The notes under the pieces were generated by a model. The model was not told the DNA's origin, did not search any database, and saw only the letters and a program-made list of their open reading frames with translations. This document shows, piece after piece, positions 8,360 to 16,309 of a stretch of 44,655 nt of DNA; position 1 is the first letter of the stretch, and each line of letters begins with the position of its first letter. Both the position numbers and the translations under genes were made by a program. The stretch is from an uncultured Oscillospiraceae bacterium (GTDB lineage: Bacteria > Bacillota > Clostridia > Oscillospirales > Oscillospiraceae): NCBI GenBank assembly GCA_958423465.1, contig CATZRD010000016.1:1-44655 (forward strand), in the 5' to 3' direction.

Positions 8360-9568
8360 ATGAAAAAAGAGTGTATCGCCATGCTGCTGGCCGGAGGGCA
8401 GGGGAGCCGTCTCTATGTGCTCACCGGCAACGTGGCCAAGCCAGCCGTTCCCTTCGGCGGGAAGTACCGCATCATCGATTTCCCCCTGTCCAACTGCTCC
8501 AACGCCGGCATCGACACCGTGGGCGTGCTGACCCAGTATAAGCCCCTGGAGCTGAACAGCTACATCGGCAGCGGTCAGCCCTGGGATCTGGACCGCCTTG
8601 ACGGCGGGGTGCATATCCTGCCCCCCTATATGCAGGAGGGCGAGAAGGGAAGCTGGTACAAGGGCACCGCCAACGCCATCTACCAGAACATCGGCTTTGT
8701 GGATATGTATGACCCGGAATATGTGGTCATCCTCTCCGGCGACCATATCTACAAGATGAACTACGGCCTGATGGTGGAGGCCCACAAGAAGGCCAATGCC
8801 GCCTGCACCATCTCCGTTATGGAGGTGCCCTGGGATGAGGCGTCCCGCTTCGGCATCATGGCCGTGGACGAAAACGACCGCATCGTGGAGTTCCAGGAGA
8901 AGCCCAAGCAGCCCAAGAGCAACCTGGCCTCCATGGGCATCTATGTGTTCTCCTGGAAGAAGCTGCGGGAGTATCTGGTGGCCGACGAGGCCGACAGCGC
9001 CTCCAGCAACGATTTTGGCAAGAACATCATCCCCAATATGCTGAACGCCGGGGAGGTCATGCAGGCCTACCGGTTCGACGGCTACTGGAAGGATGTGGGC
9101 ACCCTGGAGAGCCTGTGGGACGCCAACATGGACATGCTCTCCCGCAGCGACCTGGACCTGCTGGAGCCCAGCTGGCCCATCTACGCCCGGCTGCCCGCCG
9201 AGCCGCCCGCCTTTATCGGCAGGTCCGCCCTGGTGGAGCACAGCGTGGTGACCCAGGGCTGCGAGGTGGAGGGCACGGTGATGAACTCCGTGCTCAGCCA
9301 CGGCGTCCAGATCGAGGAGGGCGCTGAGGTCCACTACTCCGTGCTCATGCCCGGCGTGGTGGTGAAAAAGGGCGCGGTGGTGCGCTACGCCATCCTGGGC
9401 GAGAACAGCGTGGTGGACGCCGACGCCAAAGTGGGCGGCGATCCCGAGAGCTGCGACCCTGAGACCTGGGGCATCACGGTGCTGGGCCCCGGCGTTCACA
9501 TCGCCCAGGGCGAGACCGTGGCGCCGAAAACGATGCTCAACAGCGAGCACAAGGAGGTAGCCAGATGA
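8360..9568 (+). CDS. glgC: Glucose-1-phosphate adenylyltransferase, catalytic subunit
   Basis: Makes ADP-glucose from glucose-1-phosphate and ATP, the committed step of glycogen synthesis. The nucleotidyltransferase signature MLLAGGQGSRL, the substrate segment KPAVPFGGKYRIIDFPLSNC, GSWYKGTANAIYQN and ILSGDHIYKMNY are intact. The left-handed beta-helix follows to residue 402. I take the ATG at 8360 (MKKECIAMLL): the upstream ATG at 8348 directly abuts the AGAGAGG ribosome site. The gene overlaps glgD by the ATGA tetranucleotide, so the two subunits are translationally coupled. Confidence 0.96.
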   Translation: MKKECIAMLLAGGQGSRLYVLTGNVAKPAVPFGGKYRIIDFPLSNCSNAGIDTVGVLTQYKPLELNSYIGSGQPWDLDRLDGGVHILPPYMQEGEKGSWYKGTANAIYQNIGFVDMYDPEYVVILSGDHIYKMNYGLMVEAHKKANAACTISVMEVPWDEASRFGIMAVDENDRIVEFQEKPKQPKSNLASMGIYVFSWKKLREYLVADEADSASSNDFGKNIIPNMLNAGEVMQAYRFDGYWKDVGTLESLWDANMDMLSRSDLDLLEPSWPIYARLPAEPPAFIGRSALVEHSVVTQGCEVEGTVMNSVLSHGVQIEEGAEVHYSVLMPGVVVKKGAVVRYAILGENSVVDADAKVGGDPESCDPETWGITVLGPGVHIAQGETVAPKTMLNSEHKEVAR

Positions 9569-10683
9569 AAGGCATGCATGGAATCATCTTCTCCTACGAG
9601 AAGCACAATAATCTGCGGGACCTGACCGCCCACCGGCTGCCCGCGTCCATCCCCTTCGCGGGGCGCTACCGCATCATCGACTTTATCCTCAGCAGTATGG
9701 TCAACGCCGGAATCACCGACGTGGGCGTGGTGCTCCACGGCAACTATCAGAGCCTGCTGGACCACCTGGGCTCCGGCAAGGACTGGGATCTGAGCCGTAC
9801 CTACGGCGGGCTGAAGATCCTGCCCCCCTTCGCCTATGAGCAGTCCGGCTCCATCGCCCAGTTCCGGGGCAAGATGGAGGCCTTGGCCGGCGTCCGGTCC
9901 TATCTGGCCGGCATCCGTCAGGACTATGTGGTCCTGGCCGACAGCGACCTTATTATCAATATCCCCCTCCGGGATGTGCTGGCCCAGCACACCGCCTCCG
10001 GCGCGGATATCACCGCTGTGTGTACCGGCAACGTCAGCGGCAGCCCGGAGGACGCCACCTATTTCCGCCTGGACAGCGGGGGCCGGGTGTCCGAGACCCT
10101 CTTCGCCCTGCGGGACCCCGCCGGCTGCCACCGCTCCCTGGAGATCTATGTGATGAGCAAGGACCTGCTGCTGGCGCTGGTGGACGAGTGCATGAGCCAC
10201 GACCAGTACAGCTTCCGCAGCGCCGTGCTCCAGGCCAAGGCCCGGCAGCTTCGGATCCAGTCCTTCCTCTGGAACGGCTACGCCGCCCAGATCCGCTCCC
10301 TGAAGGAGTACTACGACCGCTCCCTGGAGCTGCTGGACTCCTCCGTGCGGCGGGAGGTGTTCAACCCCCAGCGGCCCGTCCACACCAAGGAGCGCAACGA
10401 CGCGTCCACCTACCTGGACCCCGCCGGCAGCTGCTCCGGCTGCATCGTGGCCGACGGCTGCACCATCGAGGGCAGCGTGGAGAATTCCATCCTGTTCCGG
10501 GGCGTCAGCATCGCCCGGGGCGCGGAGGTGAAAAACTGCATCCTGATGCAGGACGTCTCCGTCAGCCGGGACGCGGTGCTCCGCCACGTCATCGCCGACA
10601 AGAACGTGGAGATCCTGGAGGGGCGGACCCTGATGGGCCACGACCAGTACCCGCTCTCCATCGCGAAGAACAGCAAGGTGTAG
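9565..10683 (+). CDS. glgD: GlgD, regulatory subunit of ADP-glucose pyrophosphorylase
   Basis: This 372-residue paralogue of GlgC is typical of Firmicutes. The N-terminus GIIFSYEKHNNLRDLTAHRL lacks the GGxGxRL nucleotide loop, while SIPFAGRYRIIDF, the NAGITDVGVVL strand and LADSDLIINIP are kept. GlgD is generally catalytically weak alone and raises the activity of GlgC in a heteromer. The start overlaps the glgC stop. After the stop comes a very long hairpin (10682-10776) separating it from glgA. Confidence 0.94.
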   Translation: MKGMHGIIFSYEKHNNLRDLTAHRLPASIPFAGRYRIIDFILSSMVNAGITDVGVVLHGNYQSLLDHLGSGKDWDLSRTYGGLKILPPFAYEQSGSIAQFRGKMEALAGVRSYLAGIRQDYVVLADSDLIINIPLRDVLAQHTASGADITAVCTGNVSGSPEDATYFRLDSGGRVSETLFALRDPAGCHRSLEIYVMSKDLLLALVDECMSHDQYSFRSAVLQAKARQLRIQSFLWNGYAAQIRSLKEYYDRSLELLDSSVRREVFNPQRPVHTKERNDASTYLDPAGSCSGCIVADGCTIEGSVENSILFRGVSIARGAEVKNCILMQDVSVSRDAVLRHVIADKNVEILEGRTLMGHDQYPLSIAKNSKV

Positions 10684-10776
10684 TAAAGGTGAATCCCGCC
10701 GGCAGCCGGTTTTATCCAGAATGACAATTTTTCCTGGAAAGCCGGCTGCCGGCAGGGAAAAACCTTTACTTTTTTG
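10682..10776 (+). terminator. Very long hairpin followed by a T run between glgD and glgA
   Basis: The outer arms AGTAAAGGT (10682-10690) and ACCTTTACT (10762-10770) pair perfectly. TCCC pairs with GGGA, then GCCGGCAGCCGG (10698-10709) pairs with CCGGCTGCCGGC (10742-10753). TTT/AAA and, after a 2-base bulge, CCAG/CTGG continue the stem, leaving a loop at 10720-10733. T6 follows at 10770-10775. It fits a terminator or attenuator. The overall length is far beyond a usual terminator and also resembles a small palindromic repeat element. Confidence 0.8.
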
Positions 10777-10793
10777 TAATTTTGGGCTATACT
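10765..10793 (+). promoter_or_regulatory. Internal promoter for glgA-glgP
   Basis: TTTACT (10765-10770), a 17-base spacer and TATACT (10788-10793) lie just after the long hairpin and before the AAAGGAGG site of glgA. It would let glgA-glgP be transcribed when the upstream transcript stops at the hairpin. Confidence 0.55.
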
Positions 10794-10821
10794 GCAATAC
10801 TGCAAAGGAGGATTTCTCCCT

Positions 10822-12255
10822 ATGAAAATTTTATTTGCCACATCTGAGGCGGTCCCGTTCTGCAAGACCGGCGGCCTGGCCGACGTGGCCGGCAGCCTGC
10901 CCCAGGCCCTGGCCAAGGCGGGCAACGAGGTGCGGGTGATCCTGCCCCTGTACCAGCGGGTCAGCGACGGATGGAAGGATCAGATGACCTTCGTGTGCCA
11001 TATCGAGGTCCCTCTGGGCTGGCGGCGGCTGTACTGCGGCCTCTTCTCCCTGGAGAAGGACGGCGTGACCTGGTACTTCGTGGACAACGAGTACTACTTC
11101 AAGCGGGACGCGCTCTACGGCCATTATGACGACGGCGAGCGCTTCGGCTTTTTCTCCCGGGCGGTGATCTCCCTGCTGCCCGCCATGGGCGAGCTGCCCG
11201 ACGTGATCCACTGCAATGACTGGCAGACCGCCCTGGTGCCCATCTACCTGAAGGACGAGTGCGTCCGCTGGCCGGAGGTCAGGGGCATCAGAACTGTGTT
11301 TACCGTCCACAATATCGAGTACCAGGGCCGTTACGGCAAGGAGACCCTGGAGGATCTGTTCGGCCTGGCCCCCGGCTGGTTCGCCGATGGCACCATCGCC
11401 ATGGACGGGGACGTGAATCTGCTGAAGGGCGCCCTCATGACCTGCGACGCCATCACGGCCGTCAGTCCCACCTACGCCCAGGAGCTGCGCTGCGCCTATT
11501 TTGCCCACGGCATGGAGAGCGTCATGGAGCGCAACGCCCACAAGCTCCACGGGGTCCTCAACGGCATCGATATGGAGCGCTACGATCCCAGCAGGGATCC
11601 GGGCCTTACCAACCACTACAGCGCCTCCCGCATGGCCGGTAAGGCCAAGAACAAGGAGAAGCTGCAAAAGGAGCTGAACCTGGCGGCAGATCCCAATGTG
11701 CCCATCATCGGCATCGTCAGCCGCCTGGTCAGCCACAAGGGGCTGGACCTGATCTGCCGGGTGTTCGATCAGATCATGGACCTCAACTGTCAGTTCGTGG
11801 TCCTGGGCAGCGGCGATTGGAACTACGAGCAGTTCTTCGAGGAGAAGCGGGGCCAGTACGAGGGCCGGATGGCGCTGTACCGGGGCTATAACGAGGCCCT
11901 GGCCATGTCCATCTACGCCGGCGCGGATCTGCTGCTGATGCCCTCCAAGAGCGAGCCCTGCGGTTTGGCCCAGATGATCGCCATGCGCTACGGTACTGTC
12001 CCCATCGTCCGGGAGACCGGCGGGCTGAAGGACACCGTCCACCCCTACGAGGCGTGGTGCGGCGCGGGCAACGGCTTCACCTTCGCGGACTACAACAGCG
12101 GCGACATGCTCTATGTCATCCGGCAGGCCGTGGATCTGTACTACAACAACCCCACTGCTTTCAAGAAGCTGCGCAGGGCCGGCATGACCACAGACTTCAG
12201 TTGGGACGCCAGCGCCCAGGCCTATAGCGACATCTATCGTTCCATCTGCGGCTGA
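10822..12255 (+). CDS. glgA: Glycogen synthase (ADP-glucose type)
   Basis: A GT5 glycosyltransferase of 477 residues, normal family length, that adds glucosyl units from ADP-glucose to the growing alpha-1,4 chain. The ADP-glucose binding motif KTGGLADVAGSLP is at residues 15-27. FTVHNIEYQGRYG, the SRLVSHKGLDLI segment and the C-terminal SEPCGLAQMIAMRYGTVPIV with ETGGLKDTV complete the two Rossmann domains. AAAGGAGG precedes the ATG. glgP follows after an 80-base gap with a small hairpin. Confidence 0.96.
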   Translation: MKILFATSEAVPFCKTGGLADVAGSLPQALAKAGNEVRVILPLYQRVSDGWKDQMTFVCHIEVPLGWRRLYCGLFSLEKDGVTWYFVDNEYYFKRDALYGHYDDGERFGFFSRAVISLLPAMGELPDVIHCNDWQTALVPIYLKDECVRWPEVRGIRTVFTVHNIEYQGRYGKETLEDLFGLAPGWFADGTIAMDGDVNLLKGALMTCDAITAVSPTYAQELRCAYFAHGMESVMERNAHKLHGVLNGIDMERYDPSRDPGLTNHYSASRMAGKAKNKEKLQKELNLAADPNVPIIGIVSRLVSHKGLDLICRVFDQIMDLNCQFVVLGSGDWNYEQFFEEKRGQYEGRMALYRGYNEALAMSIYAGADLLLMPSKSEPCGLAQMIAMRYGTVPIVRETGGLKDTVHPYEAWCGAGNGFTFADYNSGDMLYVIRQAVDLYYNNPTAFKKLRRAGMTTDFSWDASAQAYSDIYRSICG

Positions 12256-12280
12256 CCTCCGGGCCGGATCGGGACGCTTC

Positions 12281-12304
12281 GGGCGGGGGAGACCTCCCCC
12301 GCCC
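12281..12304 (+). other. Intercistronic hairpin between glgA and glgP
   Basis: GGGCGGGGGA and TCCCCCGCCC form a perfect 10-bp stem with a GACC loop and no proper T run. It is more likely a transcript-stability or partial-termination element than a full terminator. Confidence 0.6.
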
Positions 12305-12334
12305 CACTTTGCGAGAAACGAGGAAAACGAACTG

Positions 12335-14764
12335 ATGGAAACTATCACCAAGGAGTCCCTGAAACAGGAAATTCTGGAGAAGCTGCGGCTGAACTTTGGC
12401 TGCACAGTGAATGAAGCCACCGACGCCAACATGATGAAGGCCTGCGCCATGGTGATCCGGGACAAAATGAGCGCCAACGCCGTGGAGACCCGGGCCAAGG
12501 TCCGCCGGAAGCAGGCCCGCAAGGTCCACTATATGTCTCTGGAGTTCCTGATGGGCCGCAGCCTTATGAAGAACGCCTATAACCTGGGCGTCCTCAAGCC
12601 CCTGAAGGAGGCCATCGAGGATCTGGGCTTCAAGAGCGCCCATATCTTTGACATGGAGCCGGACGCGGGCCTGGGCAACGGCGGCCTGGGCCGCCTGGCC
12701 GCCTGCTACATGGACAGCCTGGCTACCCTGGAGATCCCCGCCTGCGGCTACTCCATCTGCTATGAGCTTGGCATCTTCCGCCAGAAGATCGTGGACGGCC
12801 AGCAGCTGGAGCTGCCCGACAACTGGAAGGATCAGGGCGACGCCTGGCTGATCCCCAAGCCCGACGAGGTGGAGGAGGTCCATTTCGGCGGCACCCTGCG
12901 GGAGTTCTGGGACGACGACCACCTGCACATCATCAACGAGGGCTATACCCGGGTGCTGGCGGTGCCCTGCGATATGTCCATCGCCGGCTATAACACCAAG
13001 CACACCAATACGCTGCGCCTGTGGGACGCCAAGAGCCCCACGCCCATCGACATGAGCCTCTTCAGCCAGGGCGAGTACCTGCGGGCCAGCGAGGAAAAGG
13101 CCATGGCCGAGGTCATCGCCAAGGTGCTCTACCCCGAGGACAACCACTACGAGGGCAAGAGCCTGCGCTTAAAGCAGCAGTACTTCTTCGTCTCCGCCAC
13201 GGTCCAGTCCATCGTGCGCAAGCACATCCAGACCTACCGCACCCTCACCAACTTCCACGAGAAGAACGTCATCCAGATCAACGACACCCATCCCGCTCTG
13301 GTGATTCCGGAGCTGATGCGGATCCTCATGGACGACGCGGGTCTGGATTGGGACACCTCCTGGAACATCACCGTCAACTCCGTGGCCTATACCAACCATA
13401 CCGTGCTGGCCGAGGCCCTGGAGCGGTGGCCCCAGGAGCTGATGCAGCAGCTTCTGCCCCGGATCTGGCAGATCCTCTGCGAGATCGCCCGCCGCTGGCA
13501 GAACAAGGTCACCGCCTACTACCACGACGAGGCCAAGGTGAAGAACATGGCCGTCATCTGGGACGGCGAGGTGCGCATGGCAAACCTGTGCATCGCCGGC
13601 GGCATGGCCGTCAACGGCGTCAGCGCCCTCCACAGCGACATCCTCCGCAACGACGTGTTCCACGACGCCTGCGCCATGGAGCCGGATAAGTTCAAGAACG
13701 TCACCAACGGCATCGACCACCGCCGCTGGCTGGCGGAGATCAATCCGGGTCTGGACGGCCTGATCCAGGACCTGTGCGGCGGCGATGACTACCTGCGCCA
13801 CCCCGGCCCGGCTCTGGCCAAGCTGGACGCCTACGCCGGCGACGGGCAGGTGCTGGACTGCCTGGGCCACATCAAGCGGGCCAACAAGCTGGCGCTGGCC
13901 AAGTATGTGAAAAAGGAGCAGGGAATCCTGCTGAACACCGACGCCATCTTCGACGTCCAGGCCAAGCGCCTCCATGAGTACAAGCGCCAGCTCCTCAACG
14001 TGATGCACATTATCCACCTCTACCAGCAGCTGCGGGACGATCCCAATATGGACATGACGCCCCACACCTTCCTCTTCGGGGCCAAGGCCGCGCCGGGCTA
14101 CGCCGTGGCCAAGCGGATCATCCGTCTCATCAACTCTCTGGCGGACCAGGTGAACAACGATCCCATCTGCAAGGATAAGCTGCAGGTGTTCTTCCTGGAG
14201 AACTACCGGGTGTCCATGGCGGAGGTGCTCATGCCTGCCAGCGAGGTCAGCCAGCAGATCTCCACCGCCGGCAAGGAGGCCAGCGGTACCGGGAACATGA
14301 AGTTCATGATGAACGGCGCGCTGACCGTGGGCACCCTGGACGGCGCCAACGTGGAGATGCACGATGTGCTGGGGGACGAGAATATGTTCCTCTTCGGCCT
14401 GAAAACCCCGGAGGTCAAGGAGATGCGGGACGCGGGGTACAACCCCTACCGCCTCTACAGCCGGGACCCCATTCTCCACCGGGTGCTGGACCAGATCAGC
14501 AACGGCTTCCGGGACGGCATCCGCTACGACGATCTGGTGGAGGGGCTGCTCTTCGGCGGCGGCGCGCCGGCGGATCAGTATATGCTCCTGGCGGACTTTG
14601 CCTCCTACTGCGCGGCGGAGCACCGCATGGTGGAGACCTACGCCGATCAGGCGAAGTGGAACGAGATGAGCCTGCACAACATCGCCCGGTCCGGCATCTT
14701 TGCCGCGGACCGCTCCATCATCGATTACGCCGAGACCATCTGGCACGTCCCCTATAAGAAATAA
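12335..14764 (+). CDS. glgP: Glycogen/alpha-glucan phosphorylase
   Basis: Releases glucose-1-phosphate from glycogen ends using phosphate and pyridoxal phosphate. The protein of 809 residues starts METITKESLKQ and has the GT35 motifs DAGLGNGGLGRLAACYMDS, ALVIPELMRIL and the PLP-lysine site EASGTGNMKFMMNGAL with GTLDGANVEM. KRLHEYKRQLLN contributes to the phosphate/PLP pocket. GAGG lies 11 bases upstream of the ATG. As the last gene of the operon, it puts glycogen breakdown beside synthesis. A strong terminator follows at once. Confidence 0.96.
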   Translation: METITKESLKQEILEKLRLNFGCTVNEATDANMMKACAMVIRDKMSANAVETRAKVRRKQARKVHYMSLEFLMGRSLMKNAYNLGVLKPLKEAIEDLGFKSAHIFDMEPDAGLGNGGLGRLAACYMDSLATLEIPACGYSICYELGIFRQKIVDGQQLELPDNWKDQGDAWLIPKPDEVEEVHFGGTLREFWDDDHLHIINEGYTRVLAVPCDMSIAGYNTKHTNTLRLWDAKSPTPIDMSLFSQGEYLRASEEKAMAEVIAKVLYPEDNHYEGKSLRLKQQYFFVSATVQSIVRKHIQTYRTLTNFHEKNVIQINDTHPALVIPELMRILMDDAGLDWDTSWNITVNSVAYTNHTVLAEALERWPQELMQQLLPRIWQILCEIARRWQNKVTAYYHDEAKVKNMAVIWDGEVRMANLCIAGGMAVNGVSALHSDILRNDVFHDACAMEPDKFKNVTNGIDHRRWLAEINPGLDGLIQDLCGGDDYLRHPGPALAKLDAYAGDGQVLDCLGHIKRANKLALAKYVKKEQGILLNTDAIFDVQAKRLHEYKRQLLNVMHIIHLYQQLRDDPNMDMTPHTFLFGAKAAPGYAVAKRIIRLINSLADQVNNDPICKDKLQVFFLENYRVSMAEVLMPASEVSQQISTAGKEASGTGNMKFMMNGALTVGTLDGANVEMHDVLGDENMFLFGLKTPEVKEMRDAGYNPYRLYSRDPILHRVLDQISNGFRDGIRYDDLVEGLLFGGGAPADQYMLLADFASYCAAEHRMVETYADQAKWNEMSLHNIARSGIFAADRSIIDYAETIWHVPYKK

Positions 14765-14768
14765 GACG

Positions 14769-14807
14769 AAAAATATCTCCCGACCCAGGGTCGGGAGATA
14801 TTTTTTT
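14769..14807 (+). terminator. Intrinsic terminator of the glycogen operon
   Basis: AAATATCTCCCGACC and GGTCGGGAGATATTT form a long stem with a tiny loop, followed by a run of seven T. Confidence 0.92.
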
Positions 14808-14843
14808 GCTCTGCCGGGCGTCATTTATCTCTGCCGGCGTCAT

Positions 14844-15401
14844 TCACTTCGCGGCGGAGACCGGCTCCGCTTCGCCTTCCGGCTCCAGCAGAAACTCCGT
14901 CAGATCCTTGCTGAGGGTGGCAAATACGGCGGCGGCGGTGACCAGATCCGCCTCCGCCGGCAGGGCGTCGCCCATCTCCCCGTGAATGTGCTGGATGAAA
15001 GCAGAAGCCACCGTCCGGTACTGTCCGGCAAAGCTCTCATACAGATCCCGGACCGCCTCCTCGCCGTGCTCCTCCGGCAGCATCCGCCGGATGCAGGAGA
15101 TGCTCAGGCTCTGCTTCAGGATGCAGATCATCAGCAGGTAGGCAATATGGACCCGGGAATACTTCTTCTTCACCGGCGGCGGCATGAGCTTCATGCGCAC
15201 ATAGTTATTGATGATGCTGGCGGTGACGGCCTTTTCCTCGTTCCGCAGCAGCGGCCCCAGGTACTGCTTGAGCAGAATGATGACCTGGTCCATATACAGC
15301 TCCAACCCCGGAAGCTGCTCCCACTGAGGCGGCTGGAACTGCTCCACGTTCTCCGCCCACTTCAGAACCCGGCGGCTTACCGTGCCCTTATCGTATGACA
15401 T
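14844..15401 (-). CDS. DUF1836 family protein
   Basis: This 185-residue, mostly helical protein starts MSYDKGTVSRRVLKWAENVE and contains EKAVTASIINNYVRMKLMPP and KKKYSRVHIAYLLMICILKQ, the typical DUF1836 core. That core resembles the N-terminal helix-turn-helix of MerR/BldC-type regulators (TASIINNYVR in the recognition region). The function of the family is not established; a DNA-binding regulator is likely. It is divergent from trhA and has a good promoter at 15428-15456 and AAGGAGG before the ATG. Confidence 0.8.
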   Translation of the reverse strand: MSYDKGTVSRRVLKWAENVEQFQPPQWEQLPGLELYMDQVIILLKQYLGPLLRNEEKAVTASIINNYVRMKLMPPPVKKKYSRVHIAYLLMICILKQSLSISCIRRMLPEEHGEEAVRDLYESFAGQYRTVASAFIQHIHGEMGDALPAEADLVTAAAVFATLSKDLTEFLLEPEGEAEPVSAAK

Positions 15402-15427
15402 ACCACGCCTCCTTGCGCTTTTTCCTC

Positions 15428-15456
15428 AGTATACCTCTCTTTCACGCATAATGCAA
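15428..15456 (-). promoter_or_regulatory. Promoter of the DUF1836 gene
   Basis: On the minus strand TTGCAT (15456-15451) and TATACT (15433-15428) are 17 bases apart, about 27 bases upstream of the ATG. Confidence 0.65.
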
Positions 15457-15490
15457 TCCAAAAAATCAAAAAATATCGTTCGTCTGCTAC

Positions 15491-15522
15491 TTGACACGCT
15501 AATGAAAACGATGTAATATAAT
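15491..15522 (+). promoter_or_regulatory. Promoter of trhA
   Basis: A perfect TTGACA (15491-15496) is followed by TAATAT at 17 bases (15514-15519) and TATAAT at 20 bases (15517-15522). Either can serve as the -10 box. Confidence 0.65.
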
Positions 15523-15567
15523 ATTAAGTATTAGATAAGAGGCTTTTTGAGAACAGGAGGAACGATC

Positions 15568-16212
15568 ATGGCAAAGGAAAAGATACGCCGGCAGCAGACC
15601 TTTGGGGAGGAGCTTGCCAATACCATATCCCACGGCGCGGGGGCGCTGCTGGCTCTGGCGGGGGCGATCCCCCTGGTGATCCGGGGCAGCCGCAGCGGCT
15701 CGGCCATCACCGCCGTCAGTCTGACGGCCTACGCCATCAGCCTGGTGGCGCTGTACACGGCCTCCGCCGTGTACCATGGCGTGACCCAGCCCCGGCTGAA
15801 GGCTATTTTGCGGGTCATGGATCACTGCTCTATCTATCTGCTGATTCTGGGGACCTATGTTCCCATGTCCCTGCTGGTGGTGGGCGGCAAAACCGGGTGG
15901 GTGCTGTTTCTCACCAACACCACCCTGGCGGTCATCGGGATCACCCTGAACGCCATCGACCTGAAGCGGTTCGATAAGGTGTCGCTGGTGCTGTACGCCC
16001 TGATGGGCTGGCTGATCGTGCTGGCCATGAAGGCCATCGTGGCCACGCTGCCCCCCGCCGGGCTGGCGCTGCTGGTGGCCGGCGGCGTGGCCTATACCGC
16101 CGGGATCGTGTTTTACAAGTCCCAGCGCCACTATATGCACTTCGTCTGGCACCTCTTTGTGCTGGCGGGCAGTATTTTGCAGTATCTGTGCATCGCGCTG
16201 TACTGTGTATGA
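15568..16212 (+). CDS. trhA: PAQR family membrane homeostasis protein TrhA (hemolysin III type)
   Basis: An integral membrane protein of 214 residues with seven hydrophobic segments. The conserved polar residues of the PAQR/hemolysin III family are present: EELANTISHGAGALLAL, the SAVYHG motif after helix 2, DHCSIYLLILGTYVPMSL and the C-terminal HFVWHLFVLAGSILQY, whose histidines form the putative metal site. Bacterial members affect membrane energetics and fluidity. The start is the ATG at 15568, 7 bases after GGAGG; the ATG at 15547 has no such site. It is a single-gene unit between the DUF1836 promoter region and two hairpins. Confidence 0.88.
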   Translation: MAKEKIRRQQTFGEELANTISHGAGALLALAGAIPLVIRGSRSGSAITAVSLTAYAISLVALYTASAVYHGVTQPRLKAILRVMDHCSIYLLILGTYVPMSLLVVGGKTGWVLFLTNTTLAVIGITLNAIDLKRFDKVSLVLYALMGWLIVLAMKAIVATLPPAGLALLVAGGVAYTAGIVFYKSQRHYMHFVWHLFVLAGSILQYLCIALYCV

Positions 16213-16220
16213 CTGAAAAA

Positions 16221-16246
16221 GGGGAGGGAGCCATGGCTCCCTCCCC
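16221..16246. terminator. Perfect 26-base palindrome after trhA
   Basis: GGGGAGGGAGCCA is followed directly by its exact complement TGGCTCCCTCCCC. CTTTTT comes nine bases later. With the next hairpin it forms a double terminator region between the convergent trhA and pfkA genes. Confidence 0.65.
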
Positions 16247-16267
16247 GCGAGGCTTTTTGACGGCAGG

Positions 16268-16304
16268 AAGGCCGCCGCCCACATTTGTGGGCGGCGGCCT
16301 TTTT
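16268..16304. terminator. Bidirectional intrinsic terminator between trhA and pfkA
   Basis: AAGGCCGCCGCCCAC and GTGGGCGGCGGCCTT make a 15-bp stem with an ATTT loop and T5. It serves trhA rightward; on the minus strand it follows the pfkA stop. Confidence 0.85.
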
Positions 16305-16309
16305 GGCTG

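Noticed and set aside
13169..14824. 551-codon minus-strand frame opposite glgP
   Set aside because: Same type of codon-bias shadow as opposite glgB and glgA; no ribosome site and no recognisable fold.
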